The translations under genes and the position numbers were made by a program. From Microbacterium sp. EST19A (GTDB taxonomy: Bacteria; Actinomycetota; Actinomycetes; Actinomycetales; Microbacteriaceae), in NCBI RefSeq assembly GCF_019969685.1, contig NZ_JAHXYZ010000003.1, positions 62,001 to 126,000 of the forward strand: a DNA stretch of 64,000 bases. Direction: 5' to 3'. Under the pieces are notes generated by a model. It was not told the origin of the DNA. It made no database searches and saw only the letters and a list, made by a program, of their open reading frames with translations. Below, piece by piece: positions 51,426-59,963 of the stretch (positions within the stretch are counted from its first letter, which is position 1; every line of letters starts with the position of its first letter).

Positions 51426-52730
51426 ATGACGGAAGAACATCGCTTCGGGTTCCGCACCCGCGCCCTCCATGCGGGCGGAACCCCCGACGCGTCGACCGGT
51501 GCGCGCGCCGTGCCGATCTACCAGACGACCTCGTTCGTCTTCGACGACGCGGCGGATGCCGGCAACCTCTTCGCCCTGCAGAAGTACGGCAACATCTACT
51601 CGCGCATCGGCAACCCCACGGTCGCCGCGCTCGAAGAGCGCCTGGCCTCTCTCGAGGGCGGCATCGGTGCGGTGGCCACGGCATCCGGCATGAGCGCGGA
51701 GTTCATCACGTTCGCGGCTCTCGTCGGCGCCGGCGATCATGTCGTCGCCGCCGCACAGCTCTACGGCGGCACGGTGACGCAGCTGGACGTGACGCTCCGC
51801 CGCTTCGGCGTCGAGACCACCTTCGTCGCGTCGACCGACCCTGCCGACTACGCGGCCGCGATCCGTCCGGAGACGAAGGTCGTCTACGTGGAGATGATCG
51901 GCAACCCCTCGGGGGAGATCGCCGACATCGAAGGCCTGGCCGCGGTCGCGCACGAGGCCGGAGTGCCTCTCGTCGTCGATGCGACCCTGGCGACCCCGTA
52001 CCTGGCCCGTCCGCTCGAGCACGGCGCCGACGTCGTGATCCACTCGGTGACGAAGTTCCTCGGCGGCCACGGCACGACCCTCGGCGGCGTGGTCATCGAG
52101 AAGGGCACGTTCGACTGGGGCAACGGCAAGTTCCCGCAGATGACCGAGCCCGTCGACTCGTACGGCGGCATCAAGTGGTGGGACAACTTCGGCGAATACG
52201 GCTTCCTCACGAAGCTGCGCTCCGAGCAGCTGCGCGACATCGGCCCTGCATTGAGCCCGCAGTCCGCGTTCAACCTGCTGCAGGGTGTCGAGACGCTCCC
52301 GCAGCGCATCGACGCGCACCTCGCGAACGCACGGATCGTCGCCGAATGGCTCGACTCCGACCCGCGTGTGGCGTACGTCACCTGGGCCGGACTCGAGGGG
52401 CACCCGCATCGTGATCGCGCGGCGAAGTATCTCCCGCTCGGACCCGGTTCCGTGTTCGCCTTCGGTGTCGCGGCCGACGACGGACGCGCAGCGGGGGAGA
52501 CGCTGATCGAGAACCTGCAGCTCGCCTCGCACCTCGCGAACATCGGCGATGCCCGCACGCTCGTCATCCATCCCGCATCGACGACGCACCGTCAGCTCAC
52601 CGAGGCACAGCTCGTCGCGGCCGGCGTGCGGCCGGACCTCATCCGCATCTCGGTGGGTCTCGAAGACGCCGACGACATCATCTGGGACCTCGACCAGGCC
52701 CTCACCATCGCGACAGGAGCGAACCGATGA
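51426..52730 (+). CDS. metY: O-acetylhomoserine sulfhydrylase (aminocarboxypropyltransferase)
   Basis: PLP enzyme that makes homocysteine directly from O-acetylhomoserine and sulfide. The 434-residue product has the Cys/Met-metabolism fold: RALHAGGTPD, YQTTSFVFDDAADAGNLFAL, YSRIGNPTVAALEERLASLE, and the PLP Lys in HSVTKFLGGHGT (Lys210). Ends with RISVGLEDADDIIWDLDQAL. The long insert (GKFPQMTEPVDSYGGI) is typical of MetY as opposed to MetB. Next gene overlaps by 4 bases. Confidence 0.94.
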   Translation: MTEEHRFGFRTRALHAGGTPDASTGARAVPIYQTTSFVFDDAADAGNLFALQKYGNIYSRIGNPTVAALEERLASLEGGIGAVATASGMSAEFITFAALVGAGDHVVAAAQLYGGTVTQLDVTLRRFGVETTFVASTDPADYAAAIRPETKVVYVEMIGNPSGEIADIEGLAAVAHEAGVPLVVDATLATPYLARPLEHGADVVIHSVTKFLGGHGTTLGGVVIEKGTFDWGNGKFPQMTEPVDSYGGIKWWDNFGEYGFLTKLRSEQLRDIGPALSPQSAFNLLQGVETLPQRIDAHLANARIVAEWLDSDPRVAYVTWAGLEGHPHRDRAAKYLPLGPGSVFAFGVAADDGRAAGETLIENLQLASHLANIGDARTLVIHPASTTHRQLTEAQLVAAGVRPDLIRISVGLEDADDIIWDLDQALTIATGANR

Positions 52731-53308
52731 GCGCGACGAATCTTCCGGCGGATGCGTGCGAGATCCCCGCGGTGACGGATGCCGCTGCCTGCGCACTGCC
52801 CGGCGGCGCCCCCGTCGTCCCCGGACGCACGTGGGTCGGCCCGAACCAGCAGGAGCGCTTCGGTCTGCTCCGCCGTGCCAAGTCGGTGGCGATCGTCGGC
52901 GCGTCGAACAACCCGGCGCGTGCCTCGTTCTTCGTGGCGACGTACCTGCTCTCCAGCACGGCCTATGACGTGTACCTCGTCAATCCACGCGAGAAGGAGA
53001 TCCTCGGACGGCCGGTGTACGCCTCGCTGGCCGACCTTCCCGTGGTGCCGGATGTCGTCGACGTGTTCCGCCGGCACGAAGATCTTCCCGGTGTGGCGCA
53101 GGAGGCGATCGACATCGGCGCCCAGGCGCTGTGGCTGCAGCTCGGCTCCTGGAACGAGGATGCCGCGGCTCTCGCAGAGGACGCGGGGCTGTCCGTCGTC
53201 ATGGACCGGTGCATCAAGATCGAGCATGCGCGTTTCCACGGCGGCCTCCACCTCGCCGGGTTCGACACCGGTGTGATCAGCTCCCGTCGTCAGCTGCTGT
53301 CGCGGTGA
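52727..53308 (+). CDS. CoA-binding domain protein (YccU family)
   Basis: Small Rossmann-fold protein that binds CoA; role unclear. The 193-residue product has an N-terminal extension with two Cys (about 1-45), then VAIVGASNNPARASFF (about 44-59), NPREKEILGRPVYASL, VDVFRRHEDLPGVAQEA and VMDRCIKIEHARF. Adjacent metY and CoA-binding genes recur in actinobacteria. ATGA overlap with metY means it is the last gene of the operon. Confidence 0.88.
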   Translation: MSATNLPADACEIPAVTDAAACALPGGAPVVPGRTWVGPNQQERFGLLRRAKSVAIVGASNNPARASFFVATYLLSSTAYDVYLVNPREKEILGRPVYASLADLPVVPDVVDVFRRHEDLPGVAQEAIDIGAQALWLQLGSWNEDAAALAEDAGLSVVMDRCIKIEHARFHGGLHLAGFDTGVISSRRQLLSR

Positions 53309-53328
53309 GCGCCTCGGTCCGCGAACTC

Positions 53329-53334
53329 TAGACT
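53329..53334 (+). promoter_or_regulatory. Putative -10 of coaE (leaderless)
   Basis: TAGACT lies 6 bases before the coaE ATG; no ribosome site precedes the start. Confidence 0.5.
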
Positions 53335-53340
53335 GGCCGC

Positions 53341-53940
53341 ATGCCTCTCATCGCACTCACCGGCGGCATCGCGTCGGGGAAGTCGACCATCGCCCGGCGT
53401 CTGGCGGAGCACGGCGCCATCATCGTCGATGCCGATCAGATCGTGCGTGATGTGCAGGCGCCCGGCTCGCCGGTGCTGGACAGGATCGCGGAGACCTTCG
53501 GCGCCGATGTGATCGCGCCGGACGGTGCGCTCGACCGGGCGGCGCTCGGCGCCAAGGTGTTCGGAGATGCCGAGCTCCTGAAGCAGCTGAACGCCATCGT
53601 GCACCCTGCCGTGCGGCTCGAGTCGCAGCGGCGTTTCGAGCAGGCTGTCGCCGACGATCCGCAGGCCGTGGTGGTCTACGACGTGCCGCTGCTGGTCGAG
53701 GCCAGGGTCGACGACCCCTGGGACGCGATCGTCGTGGCGCACGCCCCGGCATCCGAGCGTCTCCGTCGCCTGGTCGAGCTGCGCGGGATGGACGAGCGCG
53801 CCGCGCAGGAGCGGATCGACGCGCAGGTCTCCGATGACGAGCGGCTGGCGATCGCGGATGTCGTGATCGACACCGCGGGCGAGCTCGCCGAGACGCATCG
53901 CCAGACGGATGCGCTCTGGGAGCGGATCCGCACGCAGTGA
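53341..53940 (+). CDS. coaE: Dephospho-CoA kinase CoaE
   Basis: Last step of coenzyme A synthesis, phosphorylating dephospho-CoA. The 199-residue product has the P-loop LTGGIASGKST (residues 6-16), DADQIVRDVQAPGSP, HPAVR and the lid segment with VYDVPLLVEA. It lacks the C-terminal UPF0157 fusion found in mycobacterial CoaE. Stop overlaps the MFS gene start (GTGA). Confidence 0.95.
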   Translation: MPLIALTGGIASGKSTIARRLAEHGAIIVDADQIVRDVQAPGSPVLDRIAETFGADVIAPDGALDRAALGAKVFGDAELLKQLNAIVHPAVRLESQRRFEQAVADDPQAVVVYDVPLLVEARVDDPWDAIVVAHAPASERLRRLVELRGMDERAAQERIDAQVSDDERLAIADVVIDTAGELAETHRQTDALWERIRTQ

Positions 53941-55148
53941 GCTTCTCCGGCCATGCGCCAGGATCACGGGAGTACAGGCGTCTGATCATCGGCCTGTTCT
54001 TCGCCGGGATCGCGACGTTCGCGCAGCTGTATTCGGCGCAGGCCGTGCTGCCGCAGATATCGGCCGATCTGTCGGTCGCACCGGCGACCGCGGCCCTCAG
54101 CGTGTCGGCTGCGACGCTCGGCCTCGCCCTCGCCGTCATCCCGTGGTCGGTCGTCGCGGATCGCATCGGACGCGTGCCGGCGATGGCCACCGGTGTCCTC
54201 ACCGCCACGGTGGTCGGTCTCGTCGCTCCGCTGAGCGGCGAGATCGCCGTGCTCCTGGCCCTGAGGTTCGCCGAAGGCGTGGCGCTGGGGGCGGTGCCGG
54301 CAGTCGCTCTCGCTTATCTCAGCGAGGAGGTCGAGGGGCGGTACGCGGCCACGGCTGCGGGGAGCTACATCGCCGGCACCACGGTCGGCGGCCTGCTCGG
54401 GCGCATAGTGTCGGGGATCGTCGGAGAGGTCGGCGGGTGGCAGTCCGGAATCCTGTCGGTCGCGGCATTCTGCGCAGCCGCCGCTGTGCTGTTCCTGTGG
54501 CTCACCCCGCGGGCGAGGGGCTTCGTGCCGGGGCGTCTGCGCGCCGATCGCGGTCCCGGCATCCTGGAGAGACTGCGGGCGCCGCTGCGATCGCCGTTGC
54601 AATGGGCGCTCTACGCACAGGGGTTCCTGCTGATGGGGGCGTTCGTCGCCGTCTACAACTATCTGGGTTTCCACCTCTCCGCGGAGCCGTTCGATCTGCC
54701 GTCATGGCTGGTGACCCTGTTGTTCCTGGCGTATCTCGCCGGCACGGTGTCGTCGCCCTGGGCGGGCGGTCTCGCTTCCCGGATCGGTCGTTTCCCGGTG
54801 CTGCTCGGATCGATCGGCGTCATGGTGCTCGGCGCCGCGCTGCTGCTGGTGCCGATCGCCGCCGTGGTGCTCGTCGGACTGCTGCTCTTCACTGCCGGAT
54901 TCTTCGGGGCGCACGCCGTCGCTTCGGGCTGGACCCCGGTCGCCGCCGGGCCCGCCAGCAGGGCGCAGGCGTCGTCGCTGTACTACTTCGCCTACTACGC
55001 GGGTTCGAGCCTCTTCGGGTGGGCGCTCGGTCTCGTGTTCGGCGGTGCCAGCTGGGGGTGGTTCGTGGCGGCCGTCGTGGCGATGTGCGCCGCGGCCGCT
55101 CTCGCCGCCTGGTCGGCCCTGCGGGGGACCGCGACCGCTCAGGGCTGA
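53937..55148 (+). CDS. MFS transporter
   Basis: Major facilitator with about 12 membrane segments in 403 residues. The N-terminal loop motif is WSVVADRIGRVPAMATG (between helices 2 and 3), and a similar motif GGLASRIGRFPVLLG follows helix 8, as expected for MFS duplication. It resembles YnfM/AraJ-like drug or sugar-efflux proteins; substrate unknown. GTG start is coupled to coaE, though a functional link is unlikely. Confidence 0.9.
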   Translation: MSFSGHAPGSREYRRLIIGLFFAGIATFAQLYSAQAVLPQISADLSVAPATAALSVSAATLGLALAVIPWSVVADRIGRVPAMATGVLTATVVGLVAPLSGEIAVLLALRFAEGVALGAVPAVALAYLSEEVEGRYAATAAGSYIAGTTVGGLLGRIVSGIVGEVGGWQSGILSVAAFCAAAAVLFLWLTPRARGFVPGRLRADRGPGILERLRAPLRSPLQWALYAQGFLLMGAFVAVYNYLGFHLSAEPFDLPSWLVTLLFLAYLAGTVSSPWAGGLASRIGRFPVLLGSIGVMVLGAALLLVPIAAVVLVGLLLFTAGFFGAHAVASGWTPVAAGPASRAQASSLYYFAYYAGSSLFGWALGLVFGGASWGWFVAAVVAMCAAAALAAWSALRGTATAQG

Positions 55149-55172
55149 CACGCGTTCTGGGAGGATCGACGC

Positions 55173-55961
55173 ATGAACCACGAGTACCTCGAGGCCTACG
55201 ACCGTCAGCTGCGCACCGGCGCGGAGATCGCCAACGCCGTCAGCGTGGTGCGGCACGGCCCCCTGCACCTCGCGGTCCTGGCGGGCGGAGGCGGATTCAT
55301 CACCTACGCGGACCTGGGGGAAGCGGATGCCGCCGGCATCGCCGACCTGATCGACGCGGCCGTCGACCACTTCCGCGACCTCGGCGTGGGCTCGGTGGAG
55401 TGGAAGTCGCGCGGTCATGATCGGGCCCCCGGGCTGCATGAGAGCCTCCTCGCGCGCGGATTCGTTCCGGAGGATCCGGAGTCGATCATGATCGGCGAGG
55501 CGGCCGCGCTCGCTCCGCAGGTCGAGCTCCCCGCTGATGTGGAGATCCGGCGTGCGCGGACGGACGAGGACGTGCTCGCTGCGGGCGAGATGCAGGGGCG
55601 GGTGTTCGCCGATGCCGAGTGGCGTCCCCGGGCGGAGGCGCTCATCGACCGGCTGCGGGCCGCTGAGGCGGTGGAGCTGTGGATCGCGGTCGCCGACGGC
55701 GCGGTCGTGAGTGCCGGACGGCTCGAGCCGGTCGCGGGCACGGCCTTCGCGGGACTGTGGGGCGGTGCCACGCTGCCGGAATGGAGGGGCCGCGGAATCT
55801 ATCGGGCGCTCACCGCGGAGAGGGCTCGTTCCGCCCTGGCCGGCGGCTTCCGCTACCTGCAGTCGGACTCGACGGAGTTCTCGCGTCCGATCCTCGAGCG
55901 ATCGGGTCTCGTGAAGGTGTCGACGACCACGCCCTACGTCTGGACGCCGGTCTCTGGCTGA
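55173..55961 (+). CDS. GNAT family N-acetyltransferase, two-domain
   Basis: The 262-residue product has a divergent N-terminal half (about 1-120) and a standard C-terminal GNAT domain with ADVEIRRARTDEDVLAAGEM and CoA loop LPEWRGRGIYRALT (about 204-217). Substrate unknown. Its last 28 bases overlap the convergent DUF4126 gene. Confidence 0.85.
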   Translation: MNHEYLEAYDRQLRTGAEIANAVSVVRHGPLHLAVLAGGGGFITYADLGEADAAGIADLIDAAVDHFRDLGVGSVEWKSRGHDRAPGLHESLLARGFVPEDPESIMIGEAAALAPQVELPADVEIRRARTDEDVLAAGEMQGRVFADAEWRPRAEALIDRLRAAEAVELWIAVADGAVVSAGRLEPVAGTAFAGLWGGATLPEWRGRGIYRALTAERARSALAGGFRYLQSDSTEFSRPILERSGLVKVSTTTPYVWTPVSG

Positions 55962-56554
55962 CGAGCCTTCTTCGCCCGACGACGCCGCACGGTCCGACGC
56001 ACCACCAGGACCGCCACCACGATCAAGCCGACGAGCAGGATGCCGGCGACCACCGGCACGATGATCGCCGCGGTCGCGAGAGCGAAGGATGCGCCGTCCT
56101 CGACGGTGCTCAGCACGGGCGCGGCGAGACCGCCGGTGGAAGCGTTCGCGGCGAGGCGTGCGGTCGCCTTGACCACATGCACGACCAGCGCGATCGCGAC
56201 GCCCACGGCGACCGGCACCCAGGTGTCGCCGGTGAAGAACGACCCGGGGTCATCGACGGCGATCGTCTGCGAACCAGCTCCCGCGCCGAAGGCGATGCCG
56301 CCGGCTGCGGGACGGATGATGCTCTGGATGACGTCGTTCACCGAGTCGAGCGCCGGAACCTTGTCGGCCACGATCTCGAGCACGAGGAGCGCACCGATGA
56401 TCCAGAGTGCGAGGTCGCTCGAGAGCCAGGACCAGCCGGACGGAAGCTCGAACGCCGGGAGCAGGCGGTCGGCGAGTCCGAGCAGGAACAACGGCATCCA
56501 CGCGTTCAGCCCCGCCGCGGCGGCGAGGCTGGAGCCGATGATGAACTCGATCAC
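55934..56554 (-). CDS. DUF4126 family membrane protein
   Basis: Unknown function. The 206-residue product has about four hydrophobic segments, the family N-terminus IIGSSLAAAAGLNAWMPLFL, GGIAFGAGAGSQ, and a basic C-terminal tail (RRTVRRRRAKKARQPE). ATG start. It lies between a GNAT gene (convergent, overlapping) and the Tat protein gene (divergent). Confidence 0.85.
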   Translation of the reverse strand: MIEFIIGSSLAAAAGLNAWMPLFLLGLADRLLPAFELPSGWSWLSSDLALWIIGALLVLEIVADKVPALDSVNDVIQSIIRPAAGGIAFGAGAGSQTIAVDDPGSFFTGDTWVPVAVGVAIALVVHVVKATARLAANASTGGLAAPVLSTVEDGASFALATAAIIVPVVAGILLVGLIVVAVLVVRRTVRRRRAKKARQPETGVQT

Positions 56555-56585
56555 GGGCCCACTCTAGGCGTCGGAGGGCTGCTGA

Positions 56586-56591
56586 TATTCT
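56586..56591 (+). promoter_or_regulatory. Putative -10 of the Tat-protein gene
   Basis: TATTCT lies 64 bases before the ATG at 56656. The leader has a small GGCGT/ACGCC hairpin. No strong -35. Confidence 0.35.
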
Positions 56592-56655
56592 GAGGCCAGG
56601 CGTGGGGACGCCCAGGGGAGCGTCTGCTGGACCGTTTCGCGTCAGAGAGCAGCAC

Positions 56656-57193
56656 ATGGATGAGAACAAGCCAGGTATCTCTCGTCGCACCATCGTCAAG
56701 GGTGCGGCCTGGTCGGTCCCGGTGATCGCCATCGCGACAGCTGTGCCCCTCGCCGCCGCCAGTGGGGGGGGCGGAGAACGACACCGCGAACTATTACTGG
56801 GACGCGGAGGCAGAGGGTCAGTTCACGACTCTGGTCGCGGCGCAGGATGGTCTGCTCGCCACCTTCAGCACGCAGGTCAGCTACCGCGCCATCCCGTGGG
56901 TGGCGCCGCCGGCAGGTGCGTCCCTCGTCATCGTCGTCGTCTTCGACTCGCCGGTGACGCTCTCCGCCGCCTCGGTCATCACCGGCTGGAGTGTCACGCC
57001 GTTCCTCGGCAGCACCGCGTCCTCGTTCACGTTCGTCGCCACCCCGTCCGGTTTCGGCGGCGGCCTCACCTTCAACGTCGTCGGCTCGGTGGCGGGTCCG
57101 CTCACGTCCACCGCGACGATGACGCTCGTCAATGGGGGAACGACCACCTGGGCGCAGGAATCATCGGCCGAGACGGCCACTCTCACCGCCTGA
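56656..57193 (+). pseudogene. Tat-signal secreted protein interrupted at a G8 tract
   Basis: The first part reads MDENKPGISRRTIVKGAAW then a hydrophobic core, a twin-arginine signal. Right after LAAAS a run of eight G at 56764-56771 throws the frame off by one. In the +1 frame a clean 143-residue mature domain continues to a stop at 57193 (AENDTANYYWDAEAEG, SYRAIPWVAPPAGASLVI, TWAQESSAETATLTA). With seven G the gene would give one intact product of 178 residues. It could be a sequencing error, a phase-variable switch or a pseudogene. Beta-rich mature part, probably a cell-surface protein; function unknown. Confidence 0.8.
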
Positions 57194-57218
57194 CGGCCTC
57201 GATGTCGGAGGGGCGGCA

Positions 57219-57224
57219 TACGCT
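57219..57224 (+). promoter_or_regulatory. Putative -10 of uvrB (leaderless)
   Basis: TACGCT lies 6 bases before the uvrB ATG. No LexA box (GAAC-N4-GTTC type) is visible upstream within the short gap. Confidence 0.45.
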
Positions 57225-57230
57225 GGAGTC

Positions 57231-59303
57231 ATGCAGACCACGCGCAGCGTTCGCCCTTTCGAGGTCATCAGCGAGTACGCGCCCGCCGGTGACCAGCCGC
57301 AGGCGATCGCCGACCTCGCCGGCCGCATCAACGCGGGCGAGACAGACGTGGTGCTGCTCGGCGCCACCGGTACCGGAAAGTCCGCGACGACGGCCTGGCT
57401 GGTCGAGCAGGTGCAGCGTCCGACGCTCGTCCTCGCGCACAACAAGACGCTCGCCGCTCAGCTGGCGAACGAGTTCCGCGAGCTCATGCCGAACAACGCC
57501 GTCGAGTACTTCGTCTCCTACTACGACTACTACCAGCCCGAGGCCTACGTTCCGCAGACCGATACCTTCATCGAGAAGGACTCCTCGATCAACGCCGAGG
57601 TCGAGCGGCTGCGGCATTCGACGACGCAGTCTCTGCTCAGCAGGCGAGACGTCATCGTGGTGTCGACCGTGTCGTGCATTTACGGCCTCGGTGCGCCGGA
57701 GGAGTATCTTCGCGCGATGGTCGCCCTGCAGGTGGGGGAGCGGTACGACCGGGATGCGCTCATCCGTCAGTTCATCGCGATGCAGTACAACCGCAACGAC
57801 GTGGACTTCTCCCGTGGCAACTTCCGCGTGCGCGGCGACACGATCGAGATCATCCCGGTCTACGAGGAGCACGCGATTCGCATCGAGCTCTTCGGCGATG
57901 AGATCGAAGGCCTCTATTCTCTCCACCCGCTCACCGGCGAAGTGATCGAGAAGCTCGACTCCGTTCCGATCTTCCCCGCCTCTCACTACGTCGCGGGCAC
58001 CGATGTGATCCAGCGCTCCATCGGCACCATCGAGCACGAGCTCGAGCAGCGCCTGGCCGAGTTCGAGCGACAGGGCAAGCTGCTCGAAGCCCAGCGGCTG
58101 CGGATGCGCACTTCGTTCGACCTCGAGATGATGCAGCAGCTCGGTTTCTGCTCGGGCATCGAGAACTACTCGCGCCACATGGACGGCCGGATGCCGGGCG
58201 AGCCGCCGCACACGCTGCTCGACTTCTTCCCCGACGACTTCCTTCTGGTGATCGACGAGTCCCACGTGACGGTGCCCCAGATCGGGGCGATGTACGAGGG
58301 CGACGCCTCGCGCAAGCGCACGCTCGTCGACCACGGGTTCCGCCTGCCGAGCGCGATGGACAACCGTCCGCTGCGGTGGGACGAATTCAAGAACCGTGTC
58401 GGTCAGACCGTCTACCTGTCGGCGACGCCGGGCAAGTACGAGATGGGCATCGCCGACGGCGTCGTCGAGCAGATCATCCGCCCGACCGGGCTGGTCGATC
58501 CGCACATCGTGGTGAAGCCGTCGAAGGGGCAGATCGACGACCTGCTCGAAGAGATCCGCCTGCGGGTCGAGCGTGACGAACGCGTGCTCGTCACGACGCT
58601 GACCAAGAAGATGTCCGAAGAGCTCACCGACTTCCTCGGCGAGCATGGCGTCCGCGTGCGGTACCTGCACTCCGATGTCGACACGCTGCGGCGCGTCGAG
58701 CTGTTGACCGAACTCCGTGCCGGCGTGTACGACGTGCTCGTCGGCATCAACCTGCTGCGAGAGGGTCTCGACCTTCCCGAGGTCTCGCTGGTCGCGATCC
58801 TCGACGCCGACAAGGAAGGGTTCCTGCGATCGGGAACCTCGCTGATCCAGACGATCGGTCGCGCCGCACGAAACGTCTCCGGCGAAGTGCACATGTATGC
58901 AGATAAGATCACCGATTCGATGGCCAAGGCCATCGAAGAGACCGACCGTCGCCGTGAGAAGCAGGTGGCGTACAACCTCGAGCACGGCATCGACCCGACA
59001 CCTTTGCGCAAGCGCATCGCCGATATCACCGAGGTGCTCGCGCGCGAAGGCGCCGATACGGCTGACATGCTGTCCGGGCGTGGTCGTCAGTCCGGCAAGG
59101 GCAAGTCTCCGACCCCGAACCTGCGTCGCACGGGCATCGCGGCCGAAGGGGCGCAGCAACTCGAGGCGACGATCCAGGACCTGTCGAATCAGATGCTCGC
59201 TGCGGCAGGAGAGCTCAAGTTCGAGCTGGCCGGGCGTCTGCGCGATGAGGTGCAAGACCTCAAGAAAGAGCTCCGCGCGATGGAACGCGCCGGACACGCG
59301 TGA
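57231..59303 (+). CDS. uvrB: UvrABC system protein B
   Basis: DNA-damage recognition helicase subunit of nucleotide excision repair. From the ATG at 57231 the product is 690 residues, the family length. Walker A is GATGTGKSATT (about 39-49). The beta-hairpin region is YYDYYQPEAYVPQTDTFIEK. Helicase motifs follow (ESHVTVPQIGAMY, INLLREGLDLPEVSLVAILD, QTIGRAARN), then a C-terminal UVR domain that binds UvrC (about 648-685). Confidence 0.98.
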   Translation: MQTTRSVRPFEVISEYAPAGDQPQAIADLAGRINAGETDVVLLGATGTGKSATTAWLVEQVQRPTLVLAHNKTLAAQLANEFRELMPNNAVEYFVSYYDYYQPEAYVPQTDTFIEKDSSINAEVERLRHSTTQSLLSRRDVIVVSTVSCIYGLGAPEEYLRAMVALQVGERYDRDALIRQFIAMQYNRNDVDFSRGNFRVRGDTIEIIPVYEEHAIRIELFGDEIEGLYSLHPLTGEVIEKLDSVPIFPASHYVAGTDVIQRSIGTIEHELEQRLAEFERQGKLLEAQRLRMRTSFDLEMMQQLGFCSGIENYSRHMDGRMPGEPPHTLLDFFPDDFLLVIDESHVTVPQIGAMYEGDASRKRTLVDHGFRLPSAMDNRPLRWDEFKNRVGQTVYLSATPGKYEMGIADGVVEQIIRPTGLVDPHIVVKPSKGQIDDLLEEIRLRVERDERVLVTTLTKKMSEELTDFLGEHGVRVRYLHSDVDTLRRVELLTELRAGVYDVLVGINLLREGLDLPEVSLVAILDADKEGFLRSGTSLIQTIGRAARNVSGEVHMYADKITDSMAKAIEETDRRREKQVAYNLEHGIDPTPLRKRIADITEVLAREGADTADMLSGRGRQSGKGKSPTPNLRRTGIAAEGAQQLEATIQDLSNQMLAAAGELKFELAGRLRDEVQDLKKELRAMERAGHA

Positions 59304-59317
59304 GTCGAGGCTGACCG

Positions 59318-59656
59318 ATGGATGCCGCCGGAGAAGAGCTCGCTGATCGTGTCAGGGCATTGCTCCACGTCGGGGGCGATGTCGAGGAGAAGCGCATGTT
59401 CGGCACTCGGGCTTTTCTGCTCGACGGGCGAATCCTGGTGGGTGCGCGCAAGAACGGTGTGCTCCTCGTGCGCGTCGACGAGGAGAGCGGAGCCGCACTG
59501 CTGACCCAGCCGGGTGCCACGGTGGCCGTGATGGGCGCGAAGACAATGGGCAACAGCTGGCTCGATGTGTCACCGGGTGTGCTGGCCGACGACGATGCCC
59601 TGATGTTCTGGATCGATGCGGCACGCGAGGCGAACGAGGCATCCCGAAACGAGTGA
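59318..59656 (+). CDS. TfoX N-terminal domain protein
   Basis: Small 112-residue protein with the TfoX_N fold: EELADRVRALLHVGGDVEEKRMFGTRAFLLDG is recognisable from its KRMFG core. Many such domains exist outside competence regulation, so a role in competence is not implied. It starts 14 bases after uvrB and may be cotranscribed. Confidence 0.85.
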   Translation: MDAAGEELADRVRALLHVGGDVEEKRMFGTRAFLLDGRILVGARKNGVLLVRVDEESGAALLTQPGATVAVMGAKTMGNSWLDVSPGVLADDDALMFWIDAAREANEASRNE

Positions 59657-59676
59657 TCCCGTCGCTGCTCGCGGCC

Positions 59677-59919
59677 TTACGGGCAGTGCACGAGGGTCCG
59701 CGGACCGCTGCGGTCGATCTCGTGCTCGGTCATCGGGGCGCCGCACAGCGGACAGGCGCGCTCGGCGCGTTCCGCCGCGCTGGGCGGGGGAGTCTTCTCG
59801 TAGGGACCGACCGACGCCGGTCCCGCGAACCGGATGAGATTCGTGTTCACCCACGAATACAGCCCACCGGCTTCGCGGATTCGGGTGCGAAGGGGGGCGC
59901 GGTCGCGGTCGTGTGCCAT
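59677..59919 (-). CDS. Small CxxC protein divergent from ohrR-like gene (unknown)
   Basis: I do not recognise a family with a function. From the ATG at 59919 the product is 80 residues: a basic N-terminus, GGLYSWVNTNLIRFAGPASV (about 19-38) and a Pro-rich middle. A partial zinc-ribbon-like end follows, with CPLC (56-59) and a single HCP at the C-terminus (Cys79). The gene is divergent from the MarR/OhrR gene and shares its operator, so it is a candidate redox-regulated target. Confidence 0.7.
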   Translation of the reverse strand: MAHDRDRAPLRTRIREAGGLYSWVNTNLIRFAGPASVGPYEKTPPPSAAERAERACPLCGAPMTEHEIDRSGPRTLVHCP

Positions 59920-59923
59920 GTTC

Positions 59924-59944
59924 GTTAGTGTACTAACTATTAGT
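59924..59944. promoter_or_regulatory. MarR/OhrR-type operator
   Basis: GTTAGT-N2-ACTAAC (59924-59937) is a perfect 6-bp dyad. It overlaps a second dyad ACTAA-N3-TTAGT (59932-59944), giving three alternating half-sites between the divergent genes. It lies at the -35 region of ohrR and 5 bases before the small gene's ATG, well placed for autorepression and for control of both genes. Confidence 0.7.
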
Positions 59945-59951
59945 GTCGATG

Positions 59952-59957
59952 TATAGT
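59952..59957 (+). promoter_or_regulatory. -10 of the ohrR-like gene (leaderless)
   Basis: TATAGT, a near-consensus -10, ends 6 bases before the GTG at 59964, so the transcript should start at that codon. Confidence 0.6.
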
Positions 59958-59963
59958 CGCGGT

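Noticed and set aside
57194..57230. Looked for a LexA/SOS box before uvrB
   Set aside because: No GAAC-N4-GTTC-like or other SOS dyad is present in the short gap or the preceding 100 bases.
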